DNA of 64,000 nucleotides from assembly GCA_026261815.1 (NCBI GenBank), contig JAMPIT010000437.1, forward strand, positions 6,460,001-6,524,000, read 5' to 3'. Made by a program: the position numbers and the translations under genes. Numbering within the stretch: the first letter of the stretch is position 1; each line of letters starts with the position of its first letter. Below, piece by piece: positions 1-11,275 of the stretch. Origin of the DNA: Monarcha castaneiventris obscurior. Lineage: Eukaryota; Chordata; Aves; Passeriformes; Monarchidae. Below the pieces are notes generated by a model. That model was not told the DNA's origin. It worked only from the letters and a program-made list of their open reading frames with translations, and did no database searches.

Positions 1-130
1 CTATTAACGGAGCTGGTAGATAAGTTTGAAACTCTGCTGATGAAATACTTCCATCAGAATATGTCCAGAATTATGTGTGTACCCCAAAGGCTAACCAAGT
101 TAAAAAAAGCTCACAACAGCAGCCTCATCT

Positions 131-648
131 TGAGTCCTGTGTGCAGGTTTAGGCATCACAATATAAGAAAGATATAGAGGTACTAGAGAGCATCCAAAGG
201 AGGGACACAAGGATGGTGAAGGGTCTGAAGGGGAAGCCATAAAAGTAGCTGAGGTCACTTGGTTTATTCAGCTGGAGAAGAGGGGAATAAGATCAAACCT
301 CATTGGGGTCTGCAGCTTCCTCATGAGGGGAAGTGGAGGGGCAGGTACCAATCTCTTCTCTCTGGTGACTGGTGACAGGATTTGAGGGAACAGCCTGAAG
401 TTGTGTCAGGGAAGGTTTAGGCTGGATATTAGGAAAAGGTTTTTTGCCCAGGGGGTGGTTGGGCTCTGAACAGTCTCCCCAGGGAAGTGGTCACAGCCCC
501 AAGCCTGACAGAGTTGGAGAAGCATTTGGACAATACTTTCAGGCATGTGGTGTGATTCCTGGGGTGTCCTGTACAGGGCCAGGAGTTGGGCTATGTGATC
601 CTTGAGGGTCGTTTCCAACTCAGGATTTTATATGATTCTATGATATTT
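131..648 (+). mobile_element. CR1 LINE, 5'-truncated 3' portion (about 515 bp)
   Basis: This is the longest CR1 fragment in the window. It begins in the 3' part of the reverse-transcriptase reading frame and runs through the 3' UTR to the family's terminal octamer-like end (GATTCTATGA near 636-645). Landmarks in order are an 'ATAAGAAAGATAT' block near 160, 'GGAGAAGAGGGG' near 273, 'GGATATTAGGAAAAGG' near 423, and 'AGGAGTTGGGCTATGTGATCC' near 580. The 3' half, with 'GCATTTGGACAAT' followed by 'CAGGCATGTGG', is the J-type 3' end common in songbirds, as I recall it. The reading frame is broken, so it is a dead copy. 5' truncation is the normal outcome of target-primed reverse transcription. The exact subfamily needs a library search. 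Confidence 0.93.
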
Positions 649-2451
649 TTCACTCTGGAATGGCATTCCAGCTTTATTGTTTATTATATATTATAATAAT
701 AATAGAAAATAAAGCAGTCTCAATAAAAATTAATTGCTTTTATCTATCCAGAAGGGCCTTCCTTTTAGTTTTGAGGTGAGTTTCAGCAGTTTTCTTCTGA
801 ATCAAAATGAAGCCAGACTTGAAGATGTCAAGCTCTGCAGTGAGCCGGAAGGTGCAGCCCCAGCAGCCCAGTTCTGCAGCACCAGTTTGCTGTGGGGCTT
901 CCCCGAGGATCTGCTTCATTGCTCAAGCTCCAGAGAGAGAAGGTGCCCCACTCTTGCATTCACAGGGCAAGTCTGATCCCAGCTGCCCTGTGGTTGCTAC
1001 AAGGAATATGAAGACTAGGTCATGAACTTAAAATAATGCTCTTTGATTCTCTCAGGCTATATATAAGCTGCCTGGAGGATTCGTGTTGCAGCCTGCTGCA
1101 GCAGGATCTCGGTCGCCTAAGTGCTCAGGGAAGGGCAGGGAGTTTTGCTATCCCTGGTTTTGGCAGTGGTGTGCAGCCAGACCAGTAACTCAAACCTGCA
1201 TGTTCAGGACCCTCACTGCTCCCTGTGCCTGAAATATCACCTGGGACTTCACTGTGAGCTGTCATCTGTATTCGGGGAAGAGGGAGAAGAGGAGATCCCT
1301 GATTCTCCTGCCTTCACATAACACAGGGCAGGGAGCAGGGAAGAGCATTTCTAGAGCTTTCTTCCTTTGACCATGGAAATGCAGTCTCAGTGCTCCAGCT
1401 GTCACTGGTTAATCAGCATCTTCCCCAGAGCAGAACGAGGATCTGACTCATGACTCAGAGACACATCCCCACGCCTGGCCTTCTCCAAGGGGAATGCTGC
1501 CCTCTCTGTGGGGATGGTGATTCCAAAAACATGAAAATAGCAGGGTTTTAGGGTTGCTGGCCTTAAAACAGACCTTCAAAAATAGTTTCCTCAGATGTTA
1601 CCTTGAGCAGTTTCTATGTATATTCTTGCCAACAAGCTCTTGTTACAATATTTGTGGAAAATAAACTCTGGCGAGCCATGAGCAGAGCCAAGCAGATTTG
1701 AGACAAGCAAATATTTGTGGGAAAGTTTGTGTCTGTTTGCACTGTCCACCCAACACTATCATTTAGCATTTTCCATGAGGACGTAACTTCGCTGAGGTAC
1801 CTTTTGATCAGAGGAGAGATCAGTTACCATGTATCCATTTCCATGTTTTTCAGCTGTGAGGCACCAGTGGAAAGGTCAGTATTTCCTCCAAGAGGAGTTT
1901 GGTTTTGGCTCAGAACTTTACTTGAAGAGTTAACATTTCTGAAGCCATGACCTCAAAACCACAAATAGAAAGAAAAATAATGTAAGATAGATGAGCACAA
2001 AGTTCTGGAAGCCCTAACGAGTGAAAAACAAATTTCAGCATGTTTTGTAATCATCCTCTGGAGTTAGGGAAAAAGGACATTTTAATGAAACTGCACCCTC
2101 GAGCCCACAGAAATTTGCTTGGTAAATCACAAGCACACAACTGAATATGGGATGAAGGCTGGGTCTGTAGTCCTCGAGCTCTGAAAACCCTTCCTCAACA
2201 TGGGAGCAGGAAAGCTGGCATTGGCCACTAGCTAGGCCTGGCTGCTGGCCTCTACCAGGACTCATTCCCCTGAGCAACTCAGTAAGCTTTGAAGCCCAGC
2301 AGTATTTTTCTCATTGAAAATTACCCAAAGGATAAGGAAATTTCTGCCAAATCAGCACACTTGGTTTCTGAAAAGACATCCAAGTGCACAACTCTGACAT
2401 CACCTCTAGGTTAACACCTCTGCACTGCCAGCCTCCCCTGTGGCACCTCTG
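649..2451. other. Unique noncoding stretch, no gene seen
   Basis: No coding frame with an ATG and convincing protein character is present. A TATA-like word (TATATATAA) lies at 1058-1066, and a perfect 14-bp palindrome centred on CTGCAG lies at 1092-1105. The open frame at 1121-1321 reads as a hydrophobic N-terminus followed by cysteines, but it begins with GTG, so I do not call it a gene. AT-rich runs after the CR1 (680-735) may be degraded tail or target sequence. Confidence 0.6.
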
Positions 2452-2510
2452 GTTCTGGGTTAATGGTTGGATTTGATGATCTTAAAAGTCTTTTCCAGCC
2501 TCAATGAGCT
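2452..2510 (+). mobile_element. CR1 LINE, 3'-terminal fragment
   Basis: About 60 bp match the last part of a CR1 3' UTR: 'GGGTTAATGGTTGGATTTGATG', then 'CTTAAAAGTCTTTTCCAGCC', running into a degraded terminal repeat. This 3' type carries 'GTTAATGGTTGGA', unlike the 131-648 copy ('AGGAGTTGGGC'). It is therefore a separate insertion of a different subfamily and an older, more diverged one. Confidence 0.75.
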
Positions 2511-3395
2511 TTGTTTCAGGGGAGTGGAGACCAATGGTCCCAGTGACCACAGTGTCAACAGGGATACAAAAACTTTGTGAAAATCAGTCTGGAAGAGGGC
2601 AGAATGTCACAGCCAGCATTCTGCTTTCCACACATGCAATACCCTGCTGAGGTGGAGCTGTTCATCCCCTCCCCTCCTCCTGATTCTGTCTTTCCATCCA
2701 TTGCTTTTCAGGCCATTTCCTCCGTCTGTTGTCCTCCTGCTCATGAGGTTTCATTTTGTCATTTCCCACAAATACACTGTGCAAAGGATGTTATTTGTCT
2801 GTACCCAAATAAAAGGATGGAAGAAACCAAAATTAGATCAGTAATTCCACATATGTAAAATGCCATGCAAACACTGCCAAGCTTTTCCAAGTCAGAAAAG
2901 GGAAAAATCAAGCAGCTGTGAAAATAAGGCCTGATTTTCACAAGCCTTCAGTAGAGATATTCGAGCATGGGAATCCCTAAATCTGCATGAAGAGCTTTGA
3001 ATGATTGATTTCATTATCCCATGAGAAGGCCTTAGAGCTCAGAGAGAGATGCTGCTTCTCTTTGCAGCTCCATGATGAAAAAAAGGATAATTATTCCAAA
3101 AAACATCTCTCATGACACATCCTGGCTCCTGTTTCTCTGCCTCTTACAGGAAGGTGGTCAGAGCTGAATAAAGCAGATGGAAAAGTGGGAGATGGCCATG
3201 CAATACCAACAGAGATGGAGAAAGAATAGAGGACATCATCCTTAATGCTTTATGCCAAGTGTCCCCACATCCCACCCTGGCTGATTAGGGTCACTGCTGG
3301 GTGGTGGTGCTTTAGTGCAGTAAAAAACTATTTAATAGCTGGGTGCATGTATGTACTCAAATGATTTTGCTGTGCTTTGGAATGACTGGAAATGA

Positions 3396-3565
3396 GATCA
3401 CAAAGTGCTGTATCAGACTGGAAGGAGCAGAGTGTCAGCAGGGGTCTGTGTTAGATCCAGTTTCAAGATAACCCCTTTGTTAGTGGAGAGTAACCCATAA
3501 ATTATCTCAGCAGATGTTCCTGAATTCGAGGAGCTATGAGAAACACAACTACTTGGAAATTAGGG
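3396..3565 (+). mobile_element. Possible old CR1-like reverse-transcriptase remnant
   Basis: A stretch with 'GTCAGCAGGGGTCTGTGTT' followed by 'GATCCAGTTTC' and 'TTTGTTAGTGGA' resembles the region of CR1 ORF2 that encodes the G-V-P-Q-G-S-V-L-G-P type motif and the following segment. The frame is not open and divergence is high. The call rests on my recollection of the family, so it is tentative. The alternative is unique sequence. Confidence 0.35.
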
Positions 3566-5377
3566 CTTTAAAAATTTGCTTAAGGAAAAAAAAGAAGTGA
3601 GAAACCTCATCTCCCTGCCTGCGAGCACGGCGTGCTTTGCATGAGCAGTGCTGTGCACGCTCTGCTCGGGGCTGATGGGGTTTGTGGTATCCAGTTGCAC
3701 TCGGGTGAAAGCGAGGGGAGACACAAAAATAGCTCTGCAGCCCACACCCCACCCACAGGAAAGCACAAGTCACCCAGGAGCAGTTGCTTGCTGGAGCAGC
3801 GGCTGCTGGAGCAGTGCTCTCTGCAGCTGCAGCCTGCCAGGGTGCTCCAGGGTGAAGCTGTGCCTGGGGACAAGGATCACGCTCTCAGTGGCACCTAAAC
3901 CTTCAGGCAACAAAGAATTTGCTTTGCCCCATGAAGCCATGTTGAGAGCTGGCCACTGTTGCCCACCCTGTAGCCATCTCTCAAGCAAGTTCAGTGTACA
4001 GGATATTAACCCCACATGTTCCCTGCTCCAGTTTGGCCAAGTCAGCCTCAAGCGAGCCAGTGTGAGATAAACCCTGCACTTCTTCCCAGGCCATGTGCTG
4101 TTCTTTTTTCCCTGTGGCTTCTCATGGAGTGTCCAAGCAGAAGAAGTCTTGCCTGGAGGCTGTCACCCCACTCCCAAGACAAGTTTCTGGTACTTTGGTT
4201 GTCTTCCCCATCACTTTGGACCCTCAGGGGAGTTTCTGCAAGGAGAAAAGATGATGCTGAGCAGCAACCATTCAAGTTTCTCCATCCTGCATATGAAACC
4301 TCAACAAAGGCTGAAATTTGTTTGCAGTATAAGGCGAGCTGCCTCTCCTAACCCCCAAACTTGAGTCCCCAAAGGTGCCATCTCTCTTGCCATGGCCCCT
4401 TGTTAGAGATTGATTGGGGGCAAATTCCCTTTAAGTTGCAGGTGAAGCTAGATGTGGTTAGGAAATGGATGATAGCACATTCATCTGACCCCCAGGACCA
4501 AATTCAGTGGCCTGGGAGAATGAATCAGGACTTGTCTTCGGAAACAAATCCCATGTCCTCAAATGTTGCTGTTTTGTAGGTTTTCTCCAGTGATCCTCAG
4601 TGTCTCCAAGTGTCTTCCCGGGGCTGTCATTCCCCCAGTGCCATCTTCCCACCATTGTCCTCTTCTCCATGCCACGGTCCCTGCTTGCCAAAAGGAGAAG
4701 GCATTGGATTACCCCAGCTCTGTTACTCCTTGTGTAAGCACTGTGGATATTTTTGACTGTCCTTTTCAATTCCAGCTGAAGTCGGTGCCACAGGCAGCTC
4801 TCTTAGTAGATTGCTTTTGTGATTTATGCAGGTCCAGAAGAGTCCAAGGATCATTTATCTTCAAACCAGGAGAGAGATGAAAGAGTCATGGTAGTAAAAT
4901 TTCCTGCAGAGCTGGATCTGAGCATCAAAGAGGGGAAAATGTCATTGTTTTACTGAGACATGACGACGTGAGGCAGGTTTTAATGCTAGGAGATTTTTTT
5001 AACTGCATGATTTGCCTTAAAAAGCAAAAGAAGTTTTGGGAAATGAAAGGAGGGCAAACGATCTTGGTGGGCACTTCTGGGAAGCACTCTCTGGTGAGGG
5101 GCAGAAAAAGCCAGGAGGGAGCAGAGCCCGAGGGGCACTTGGCTGCTTCTGGGATGTGGGGCAGCACTGGGCAGGCTCAGGCTGTAGCTGCCAGGTGTCC
5201 CTGTGTGGCCACGGTGCCCAAGTGCAGCTGACCCCAGGACAGATGAGCCACCAGCCCTGTCCCATGGTGCCTGCACGAGGCCATGTGCTCACACGTCACG
5301 GGGTTCTGCCCCAAATGGTCGTGGGCTTGCTCTGGGTGCTGGGGTCTGCGCAGCAGCACAGCCGGGCATGTGTTGTG
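3566..5377. other. Unique noncoding stretch, locally GC-rich
   Basis: Overlapping open frames occur on both strands because the segment is locally GC-rich and low in stop codons. None has recognisable domains. Short inverted repeats occur, such as AGCACG-G-CGTGCT at 3624-3636. The patch near 3788-3830 repeats 'GCTGGAGCAG' and looks like local slippage. No gene is supported. Confidence 0.55.
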
Positions 5378-5523
5378 TGTTGTCCAGAGAAGCTGGGAAC
5401 ACCCCATTCCTGGAAGTGTTCGAGGCCAGGTTGGACAGAGCTTGGAGCAACCTGGTGGCATGCCTGCCAATGGTAGGGGCGTTTGGTCTCTTCTGACCCA
5501 AACCATTCCACGATTCTATGAAA
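5378..5523 (+). mobile_element. CR1 LINE, 3' fragment with internal deletion
   Basis: Clear CR1 3' UTR: 'GTCCAGAGAAGCTGGGAACA', then 'CCTGGAAGTGTTCGAGGCC', 'AGGTTGGACAGAGCTTGGAG', 'CAACCTGG', and a terminal 'ACCATTCCACGATTCTATGA'. The segment between 'CAACCTGG' and the terminal part is shorter than the usual CR1 arrangement, so several tens of bases have been lost. It belongs to the subfamily group with the 'GGCCAGGTTGGA' core, like the copies at 45762 and 48654. Confidence 0.93.
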
Positions 5524-8500
5524 AATAAAGTTTCTGATGGCGGTGAGTCCAACTTCAAATATGGGAAACACCGCTCAGGCACACTCCTCCTCATGTTCTG
5601 CCAGTTCAGCACAATGAGAGGGCATCTCCTTGACCAGCTGCTGGGCCAGGGGCTTGATGTTGCATTGCCCAACCACAGCAGCAGGTCCTGCAGGGTGGGG
5701 GAACATCTCCTGCCCTCTCCCTGCCTCAGGACTTGCAACAAAAGCACAAATGTTGGGAAATACGATCACATAAGAAGGAGAGGGCTGGGAAAGGGTCTGT
5801 TTACATTTGCAGCAGATGCTATCTGGAGGAGCTATCTACTTTTATTTCCCCTGTGGACTGCCCGTTGATTTTCTTGCGGCAGGCACTAATGGAAAATAAT
5901 AAAACCCATTTTAGTCAGGTTGTATCTAGAACACTTACAGGTCAAGCCAGTACTCAAAACAGACGGTTATGGAACATAACACATTAGTTTGTCACCAGCG
6001 TCTACAGTGGCCAGGGGATTTTTACCATTTGAAATTGAATTTTATAGGTCAAGGCCTTTCGTGGGCCTTGAAAAACAGTGAGTCTTGTTAAAGTTAGCAT
6101 GAATGTGGAGGCAGTTTTTGGGTGTGGAGATACACAATCTCTGTTTGTTAGCGGTTAAAAAAACCAAAGGAGACCCATGGTAGGAACTGTGATGCAGCTA
6201 TAAACCCCAGAATATGCTCATTAATTGTTATAGACTGAAATATTTCAGTATCATCTTCCAGCTACTAAATCAAACCCACAAAATGCACAGGAGGCGTCTT
6301 TCACTGAAAATTACGTCCTCTTGGCTTGTAATTTAAAATTCACTGATGACTGTAAAGGAAGCTTGGTCACAGAAGCCTGAGTTTCTTAGAAATGAGTCAG
6401 AAGTTGATAATTTTTTTAGGAATTCAAGATTCAGATAACCTCAAACATGTTCTATGTGGTTTTATACTTCATGGAATAAATAAAGCAGGGACGTGACATG
6501 GTGCCTGTACTGCCACACACACGCACGGAGACGTGCACACACTGATGCCTCTGTTTTCTCCTCTCTTGTGTCCTGTTGCACAGCCCTGTCCCCACAGGCT
6601 GTATGAGGGTACCCATCACTCACACAAATTGCCCAAATTAGAGAGAGCTGCTGGTGCTGAGGGCTTTATGGTGGTGCCAAATCCACGTGCTGGCTGGCTC
6701 TGGCCTCAGGCATCCCAGGCACTCACTGGGACCACTGGGGTGGTCTCCAAGGTGGGAAGGCAAGCCTTGTTTCTGGACTTTTCAGTTCCCACTGACTCAC
6801 ATTCTGTGTCAGTTGTGATCATGATTAACAACAGCAACACACCCAGGGCCAGGCTGCCAATCCCCCTCTGAGCTGAGTAGACCCTCACTGGGGAGGTGAG
6901 GCCATTTCCTTGCCAAGACAGGCATTGTGGGGCATCCTCCATTCGTCTCAAATATGGAGGAGCAAAATATTATCCCCATGTTCTAGTGAAGGTGTTTAAC
7001 ATGAGGTTTTGGCACCGTGTGCAGGAGCTCCCGACACACCTTGTGCATCAGAGCTGCGTGCTATTACTCCTTATCTGATCCATGCTTTGCTTTGCTGGTA
7101 CTCCCTGTTGCATTTTCTCCCTTGCTTTACTAAGCAGCATCTTCCAGGAGGAGTGGGCAAAGCCACGGCCCTGTGCCGAGGGGCATCACTGGATCGAGCC
7201 TGCCCAGTGCCTTTCTTGCCGAGTTGGCTCCTGTGCTGATCACACACAAACACTGCTGTGCTCTGCTCTCCTGCCTTTACCTATTTTTAACCCAACCCTA
7301 AGTGTGCATCTCAGGAGTGAAGTATGTTGTGTTGCTAGTAACTGATGGTAGGTGGAAAATCCGTTTGGCCACTCTGTTTCCCAGTGATATCCACTAAAGT
7401 CTGGAATCATAATCATTTCTGCAGGTTCTTGCTGTGATTCAGCTTTGGAAAAACCCCCTCTCGGGGAGGAATGAATAGCATGGTGTGGCTGTGCTCAGTA
7501 TTGATTGACATTTTTGTCTTTATGTGGAAAGCTGCACAGGCTGCTGGACAGGAACCTGAGAACAGCAAATATTAAAGCTGCTAATGTTTAGATAGCAACA
7601 GAGATCTCTCTCTGTTCCTCCTGCTCGTGATGAAAACGTCTCCTCTATGCTGTGTGAGGCACTTGGATGGGCAGTAAGTCCCTCTGCAGAGAGGGTGGCA
7701 GCGTGAGTCCCTCATGCAGGTGGAAAGAGAAGGGATGGAGGAAGAGTTCCCAAGGCAGAGCAACATCAGTGCTAGAAATAGCGCTTCTGTCTCCAAGTTG
7801 CCATTGCACGATTCTGCACAGTACCTGAAAACCCCATCGCTTTCCTTTTTCCCAATGCTTTTATTATCCTAAAGCTTCTAAAACCTTCCTTGTCCATGGA
7901 GAGGAAAGATTACCCAGTAATATTCAAGGATATAAAACTTGGGGGAAGGTAAAGAAGAGATCAGTTTAAAGGGTGTATGAAATAAGAAATAATGAAGTTG
8001 AGGTCTGTAGGCTGCTGTTGCTGACTCTGGCGAATGCACACTCATTTCAGGGCCCTGTGGTTTCCTGCGGGCCTGCCGAGCTCTCTGCAGCACTGCCCGA
8101 CCACGCTACCTGCCAGCAGCACTTTGATCAGCCCATTTTCACATGACAAAAAAATCGCACTGCCTGTCCAGACCTGGTCCCCAGCTGATGGTGGTTTTCA
8201 CATTGAATCAGGCACAGAGCTGCACTTTTTGGCTGAGCTCACTGTCATGTCCAGCTGATCCACCCTGCTGAGAGGTGGTGAGCAGAGTGCAGGAGCTGCT
8301 GTCAGTACAGAGGGCTTGGAGAAAAAACCCAAACAATGAGATCTGTTTGGCTGTTCCCTTGTGGTGTTGGTGCCCACGCAGGAACCATGGATGACTACAG
8401 AGGGAAAAAGGCCTCTGGGAGATGCAAAGGGTTTCTGTGCAGTGGCAGGGAGTAATTACCCAACACAGGGAGGGGATTGAGTTTAATCAGAATGAGTCTC

Positions 8501-8552
8501 CCTGCTGTAAAATGCAGTGACTGCAGACCCACAGCTCACAGCAAGCACTGAT
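5524..8552. other. Unique noncoding stretch, no gene seen
   Basis: No gene or recent repeat was recognised. 5880-6480 is AT-richer and repeat-free, and could be a slowly evolving noncoding segment. It contains a short perfect hairpin (6049-6071). 6511-6540 has a short imperfect CA run. A weak MIR-like phrase ('TATTATCCCCATG') occurs near 6968 but is too short to call. Open frames in 5569-5769 on the minus strand have no recognised similarity. Confidence 0.55.
6049..6071. repeat. Short perfect inverted repeat
   Basis: TCAAGGCC (6049-6056) and GGCCTTGA (6064-6071) are perfect reverse complements with a 7-nt spacer. The arms do not extend further. It is too short for a microRNA precursor and no T-run terminator follows, so no role is assigned. 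Confidence 0.6.
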
Positions 8553-8558
8553 GGAAAC
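8553..8558. repeat. Target-site duplication, left copy
   Basis: GGAAAC directly precedes the LTR and is repeated exactly at 8900-8905 directly after it. A 6-bp duplication is what alpha- and betaretrovirus-like integrases leave. Confidence 0.88.
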
Positions 8559-8647
8559 TGTCGCAGTGTCGGGACACGAACACGCGGACTCAAACAGCAG
8601 GTTAGGCAGCAGGTCCACCGAGCAGAGGCCAAAAGGCCCTGTCTACC

Positions 8648-8653
8648 TTTATT
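8648..8653 (-). terminator. LTR polyadenylation signal (AATAAA)
   Basis: The reverse complement of TTTATT at this position gives AATAAA inside the minus-strand LTR, downstream of its TATA box. It sits where the R-region signal of a short-R LTR is expected. It could also cause premature polyadenylation of any minus-strand transcript crossing the locus. Confidence 0.65.
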
Positions 8654-8660
8654 ATCACAC

Positions 8661-8667
8661 TTTTATA
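8661..8667 (-). promoter_or_regulatory. LTR core promoter TATA box
   Basis: TATAAAA on the minus strand within the LTR. It would place the start site roughly 25-30 bases further along the minus strand, near 8635. Activity is inferred from position only. Confidence 0.65.
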
Positions 8668-8743
8668 CTTCTTCTAAAACAATCATACATTGGTGGATGA
8701 GGTTAACACCTCTAGCATTTTACAGGATAGGAACAGTCTATCA

Positions 8744-8766
8744 CCTTTCTCCGCCTTGGAGAAAGG
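8744..8766. repeat. Perfect hairpin inside the LTR U3
   Basis: CCTTTCTCC (8744-8752) and GGAGAAAGG (8758-8766) are perfect 9-base complements around a 5-base spacer. It lies in U3, about 80 bp upstream of the TATA box in LTR orientation. It could be a factor-binding dyad or simply a family signature. Confidence 0.7.
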
Positions 8767-8899
8767 AATGGTCAACAATGTAAAAGTTCAGTAAACAACC
8801 TTGGCCGGTTAGAAAAACAAGAGCTATGTTTATAGAAAGAGCATGAGAACTTCTACTACAAAAGTAAAAACATGGAGCACTGTGCAAACCAGGGCGACA

Positions 8900-8905
8900 G
8901 GAAAC
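8900..8905. repeat. Target-site duplication, right copy
   Basis: GGAAAC, identical to 8553-8558. Both copies are unmutated, which argues that the insertion is not very old. Confidence 0.88.
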
Positions 8906-11164
8906 CACCCTGGGTGCACGTTCAGTGCAACCCTCCACCTAGTTGGCAATTTCACCTGTATTGCAAGTGCCAGTGCAGGCATTTGACTCCCCGTGGAAGT
9001 TAAACCTATGCAAGGGCTTCAGGATCAGACATGCTGATTTTTCCTCTGCTGCTACAAGCCTGTTGCACAACAAGCCTTCAGTGCAGAGCAAGGGACATCC
9101 ACTTTCTGCATAGCACATGGGCCCCCAGGATGGGCTGTTCCACTCAGGATGTGCTGTCATGCAGTGCTCAGGCCACACTCCCATTCCCAGCTCAGGTATT
9201 TCACATCCATGTGATTCCCTGAACTTTTTTTTTTTTAAAGACTCTTCTGTTGCTGACTCAACAAAGGTCTGTGCAACATAATGAGAGAACTTTTCTAATG
9301 ACTCATAGATTTTTAAATTAAATGTAAAATGTTTATTGCAGAGATGCATGGCCATACATTATGCATCACTGTTTTAATACAACAACATAATTCTGATAGA
9401 AATTAACCATGTGAGCTGCAATCAATTTTAGGTACTACTTTTTGCATGCTTGACAATCTGGTTATTTGGCTGTGGAAAAGTGCTTTTACTTGATTACTTA
9501 CACTGTTGCTAATCGCTGTGGCTTTTGGCACTGCCAGGGTGTTATTTCACTGCCTGAAATTGCCAACAGTATCTGTGGAGGGACAGGGTGTAGCTGTGGC
9601 CGCTCTGCCAAACCCCTGTGGCTTCACCTGACACCAAGGAATGCGCAGACTCCAGCACAACACTTGGGTAGTTGTTTCATCAGGGTGGGCTCTCATGGGC
9701 TGCCACCAACCCGCCTCTTGTTGGTGGAAAACAGCCAGGAAAACAGCATCGTCTTTCCTCTGGCTCCTGGGTCACCACTTGCCAAAACCCACAGCTGTGT
9801 CCCTGTTTGGATGTGTGGCAATCACCACTTTGCTGGTGCACCCCCAAATCCTGTACTCCTTTTGCTGGGTGGGCTTCAAAATTTGTCCATGTCCTAGGGC
9901 TTTTGCTTTGTCTCCAAAGGGAGTGTGCCAGGGCAGTGACGGGGCAGTGGAGGCATGTGCTGTGCAAGACTGAAAGAGAAAACAATGTTCTTTATCTTAT
10001 ATGATAAGAAAAAATCCCAAAGGGGAGAGCTGCTAAAATCATAAGCTCACAGTCGGGATATGAAGAGTTGGAGGCTTATGTTCCCTGAGACTACATTTGG
10101 GTGGGTATTACACTACTATCTTTCTTCCTGAGTTTTGTCAGCCTGTGTTTCAGAACCAGAGAAAGATGCCTAAAATAACAGTGAGCCTGAAGGCTGAGTT
10201 AACCCTGTGTGCTCAGGCATTCCCCCAGCAGAGCAGGGTCCCCTCCCCAGGCAGGACAGCAGCACCACTGCATCACCCTCCTCACAGCAGTGCTTGCTCC
10301 TGCTGCCACGGCTTGGGGAAGCCCTGGCCAAGCACTGGAAGCCTGGATCAGGCTGATCCAAAGGCTTGTTGCTGTCCCTGGGACAGGCAGGTCCCCACGC
10401 TGCCCCCAGTGCCACCCTGCTGTTGGAGTCCCTCTGCTTGGAGGTGGATGGGAAGGTTCCTGCCCACGTTTGGCCACCACTGACTTTAGTATAAGGACTT
10501 ATAAATCAGAGTGAGGGCTGCTGCTCACAGCCACCAGCTCCGGGCTGCACTGGGCTGATTTATTTTGCGTGGGAGCAGCAGTAGCAGTTTACGCCTCTAG
10601 TGCAGATTACAAGATAAATCTGGCTTTCAACGAGACCCACTGGTGACTGACACTGACAGAGCTTCTAAATCACTGCAACTGCCGGGACATAGCCATGGGC
10701 CAGGTTTGGCCCTGCAGGTCAGGTCTCTTTTTGGCTGGTGTAAATCAGCAGGGCTTGGATTGAGATGTGGTGTCAGGTTCCTGTGCTGGGCTCATTTTTA
10801 TTTAAGTGTCTATATGGTAATTCCAGCTCAGAGGGACACCTGAGGGCTGCAGGCCTTCTGTGCTTGAACTGCCAGCCTTTGCCATGCTGGGATCTACCTT
10901 TTGCAGTAGTTTTAACGAACAATTAAAATTCTCCTTGTGGGTGCCATACAGATGCTTTTTTTAAGACCCACTTCACACTTCTGCGGTCCATCCATATGAA
11001 ATGAGTAATGTCCTCAGCACTAATTTCAATTAATTTCAAACTAATATGCTCCAAAAGCTTTTGCACTGACTTTGACGTTACTGACAGATTGTCAGCCAGC
11101 AGAAGCTGGCTTGGGCTCCCTGAAATGGCTGATGCTGTTTGCTCCTGGAGATTTGCAAAAAACA
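8906..11164. other. Unique noncoding stretch, no gene seen
   Basis: Several 90-140 codon open frames overlap in 9466-10004 and 10097-10514, in different frames and on both strands. This is the pattern of locally stop-poor sequence rather than of a gene. No splice-bounded exon or known domain was recognised. Confidence 0.5.
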
Positions 11165-11275
11165 TGTGAATGTGGCACCTGGAAGTATGATTTAGTGGTG
11201 AACATGGTGTTCCTCGGTTAGTAAAGGTTGGACTTGATGGCCTTTTCCAACCCTAATGACTCTGTGATTCCATGA
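11165..11275 (+). mobile_element. CR1 LINE, 3'-terminal fragment
   Basis: About 110 bp of CR1 3' UTR: 'TGTGGCACCTGG', then 'TTTAGTGGTGAACATGGTG', 'AAGGTTGGACTTGATGGCC', 'TTTTCCAACCCTAATGACTC', and a terminal 'TGTGATTCCATGAT'. It is the same 3' type as the 32252 copy and moderately diverged. Confidence 0.9.

Larger units (their letters stand above)
8559..8899 (-). mobile_element. Solo LTR of an endogenous retrovirus (341 bp)
   Basis: The element starts TGTCGC and ends GCGACA, a perfect 6-bp terminal inverted repeat with the required TG...CA ends. It is bounded by perfect GGAAAC duplications. Read on the minus strand it has LTR anatomy: a U3 with a 9-bp-arm hairpin, a TATAAAA box (8667-8661), an AATAAA signal (8653-8648) a few bases downstream, and then a U5 ending in the terminal repeat. 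Closeness of TATA and AATAAA implies a short R region. No primer-binding site, polypurine tract or gag/pol/env lies on either side, so this is a solo LTR left by recombination between two LTRs. The 6-bp duplication points to a beta- or alpha-like (ERVK-type) avian family. I cannot name the family without a library search. Confidence 0.9.
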
